Assembly (NCBI GenBank): GCA_020718965.1
Contig: DYRE01000113.1
Span: forward strand, 1 to 7,027
Direction of reading: 5' to 3'
DNA from: Desulfomonile tiedjei
GTDB lineage: Bacteria > Desulfobacterota > Desulfomonilia > Desulfomonilales > Desulfomonilaceae
DNA length: 7,027 bases
Part shown: piece by piece, positions 6,301 through 7,027 of the stretch
How positions within the stretch are numbered: position 1 is the first letter of the stretch
How the letters are laid out: every line of letters begins with the position of its first letter
Translations under genes and position numbers: made by a program
The notes under the pieces: model-generated
Told to the model about the DNA's origin: nothing
Database searches by the model: none
What the model saw: only the letters and a program-made list of their open reading frames with translations

Positions 6301-7027
6301 GAAGTTTGTCGCAGCCTATACCGGAATGGTAGATGGGAAGCCTAGCGTAATTACTCCTGATGGAAAGTCTTACCCGTTGACTCATCCAAAAGTACGTGTC
6401 GTGTTGCCTGCCATGGGGCGATTCTCCCATCAGGCTCTCGTGCAAACATTCAGAAAGGTCGGAATTAACGCCTATGGGTTGCCACCGGCGGACGAAGAGG
6501 TGTTGAAAATTGGTCGAGGGAATTCATCCTGTAAAGAGTGCCTTCCCCTCCAGACCACAGTTGGATCGATGCTTCACTATTTCGACAAGATAAGGCCGTC
6601 AGGAGAAATTACGGCCTACTTCATGCCCGGAGCCGCTGGTCCCTGCCGTTTTGGTCAGTACAATGTCTTCTCACGAAGATTGATTGAAAGACACGAAATT
6701 CCAAACGCCGCTGTCCTTACCCTTAATGCTTCCAACGGTTACTTGGGACTTGGGGACAGATTTACATTGCCGGCATGGAGAGCCATTCTGATCGGCGATG
6801 TGATGTACGAAATCTGGTCAACCATAATGGCGGCGGCCCAAGACCGTGAGCAGGGGCTGGAGATTTTCTTCAGGGAATGGAAGAATCTTGTGGATGTGAT
6901 TCACAAGTCATGGAAAGAGATCAAGCGCCAGATCAGCTCATCTGCGGTTGAACTTTCGAAGATACCGTTGAAGGCCCCGTATGAGGACATTCCTAAAATT
7001 TCCCTGATTGGTGAAATTTACGTTCGG
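3371..7027 (+). CDS. Giant fused acyl-CoA dehydratase activase (2x ASKHA + DUF2229 + HGD-D-like), 3' truncated by window edge
   Basis: The frame is open for 1,219 codons to the window end; family members are usually around 1,400 residues. The first ASKHA domain (about 1-270) has the Fe-S cysteines C125 (NKCASGTG) and C163 (GRCSVFC). The second (about 300-560) has the phosphate loop GLDVGSTTTK (303-312), GGQDAK (403-408), C426 (NEACSAGTG) and C466 (NDQCAAF). These match Cys127 and Cys166 of HgdC, the ATP-driven activator that fires one low-potential electron into 2-hydroxyacyl-CoA dehydratase. A four-Cys segment (C587, C594, C598, C616) leads into a DUF2229-like region from about 656 (C704, C743, C745). 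Dehydratase-like sequence with GRPYN follows near 841, with C916, C1054, C1057 and C1092. The ATG has GGAG 8 nt upstream and an in-frame TGA just before that. The product is presumably cytoplasmic and oxygen-sensitive. Its real substrate is unknown: the fusion suggests activator and acceptor in one chain, possibly related to double-cubane-cluster proteins (inference). Confidence 0.93.
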   Translation, partial: MEALGMCLGASTLSICRVRRNEQGISVVSASTITHEGNPRKTLLDALDKIPDIRNLPLAVTGRKFINFIKLTTISEPEAVEMAVPFSLPDKSKYRVVVSAGGETFMVYHLDEDNKIQAIQTGNKCASGTGEFFLQQIGRMNLELQDVEKLGIAEHPHKVSGRCSVFCKSDCTHALNKGIPKDQVVAGLAMMMASKIVELLKKLPKKSVALIGGSSLNKTMIHYLNQEIEDLLIPEQAPYFEAMGAAIWALDNPTVNYSGASEVYQEKGSAFSYLQPLENFRHMVSFKDRPKGDAVNDDIVILGLDVGSTTTKGVIMRRSDKAILASDYLRTDGDPVGASRNVYRSLLEQIKCELNIVGLGVTGSGRQIAGLHAMTDGVINEIIAHAAAAVHFDKDVDTIFEIGGQDAKYTYITNSVPSDYAMNEACSAGTGSFLEESAKESLGLNVTEIGKVAYSGSNPPNFNDQCAAFIGSDIKNAAQEGIPVNDIVAGLVYSICMNYSNRVKGNRPVGKKVFMQGGVCYNEAIPAAMAALTGKEIVVPPEPGLMGAFGVALEVDRRLNLGLMHEDRFDLKQLANREVIYKKPFICGGGKEKCDRRCEIARIELEGKTYPFGGACNRYVNLIKNLQFETENLDMVDFRQKLVFESLEEEKPSDSRPVIGINRSFLMNTYFPLFNRFFTELGYRVALPDKLDPEGSDQQGAAFCFPVELSHSFFSNLIHKDPDVYFLPHVRGIPTDEENPNTCTCVFVQGEGFYLSSAFEQIQNKKVLRPFLDMSRGLLSCRDGFISMALELGKSKPEGVKAFEAAVEAQNEFKKRLRAKGQEILREIEASPEMTAIVLFGRPYNSFAPEANKGIPVKLASRGYRILPFDMLPYEDQSMDDEDTMYWSMGRMILKAGRFVKNHPQLFGLFISNFSCGPDSFVVGYFREEMGRKPSLTLELDSHTADAGLETRIEAFLDIVHYYRELEAQKKIAPLRRKFVAAYTGMVDGKPSVITPDGKSYPLTHPKVRVVLPAMGRFSHQALVQTFRKVGINAYGLPPADEEVLKIGRGNSSCKECLPLQTTVGSMLHYFDKIRPSGEITAYFMPGAAGPCRFGQYNVFSRRLIERHEIPNAAVLTLNASNGYLGLGDRFTLPAWRAILIGDVMYEIWSTIMAAAQDREQGLEIFFREWKNLVDVIHKSWKEIKRQISSSAVELSKIPLKAPYEDIPKISLIGEIYVR

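Noticed and set aside
1..7027. Search for CRISPR arrays, tRNA or rRNA genes, insertion sequences and attachment sites
   Set aside because: No regularly spaced repeats, cloverleaf sequences, transposase motifs or terminal inverted repeats were seen on either strand.

Overview
The window looks like chromosomal DNA from an anaerobic, moderate-GC Gram-negative bacterium. My best guess is a deltaproteobacterium (Desulfobacterota, of the Syntrophobacter/Desulfomonile kind). The reasons are a periplasmic LolA-like carrier, which implies an outer membrane, a giant fused acyl-CoA dehydratase activase typical of strict anaerobes, and a probable selenocysteine gene. This placement is inference; no rRNA or other marker is present.

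Layout. Positions 2-2679 (+) hold a tightly packed operon: the C-terminal part of an ECF/CbiO-type ABC transporter ATPase, a LolA-like periplasmic lipoprotein carrier overlapping it by 4 nt, and rimO (ribosomal protein S12 methylthiotransferase) starting directly after the lolA-like stop. A short convergent gap with a GC-rich hairpin (2727-2750) follows. On the minus strand, 2780-3058 encodes a 92-codon secreted protein interrupted by one in-frame TGA at codon 26, just after the signal peptide. A divergent AT-rich regulatory region (3059-3370) separates it from a very large open frame on the plus strand (3371 to the window end, 1,219 codons, still open). That frame encodes a fused protein with two HgdC/BcrAD-type ASKHA activase domains, a DUF2229-like region and a 2-hydroxyacyl-CoA dehydratase-like region.

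The most interesting item is the minus-strand gene. Its TGA is followed in frame by a clean 66-codon continuation. It is also followed by a stem-loop with a perfect 6-bp stem and a GGUC loop starting 19 nt after the UGA, which resembles the bacterial SECIS of E. coli fdhF. The simplest reading is a small exported selenoprotein whose mature N-terminus carries Sec-Ala-Gly-Cys (a UxxC redox motif) ahead of a Tyr/Ser/Gln-rich tail. Conventional gene calling would miss it. Competing readings are a nonsense-mutated pseudogene or a shorter protein starting after the TGA.

Functional links. The first three genes are probably co-transcribed but not related in pathway. The selenoprotein candidate and the activase are divergently transcribed from a shared region containing two palindromic sites, so co-regulation is possible but unproven.
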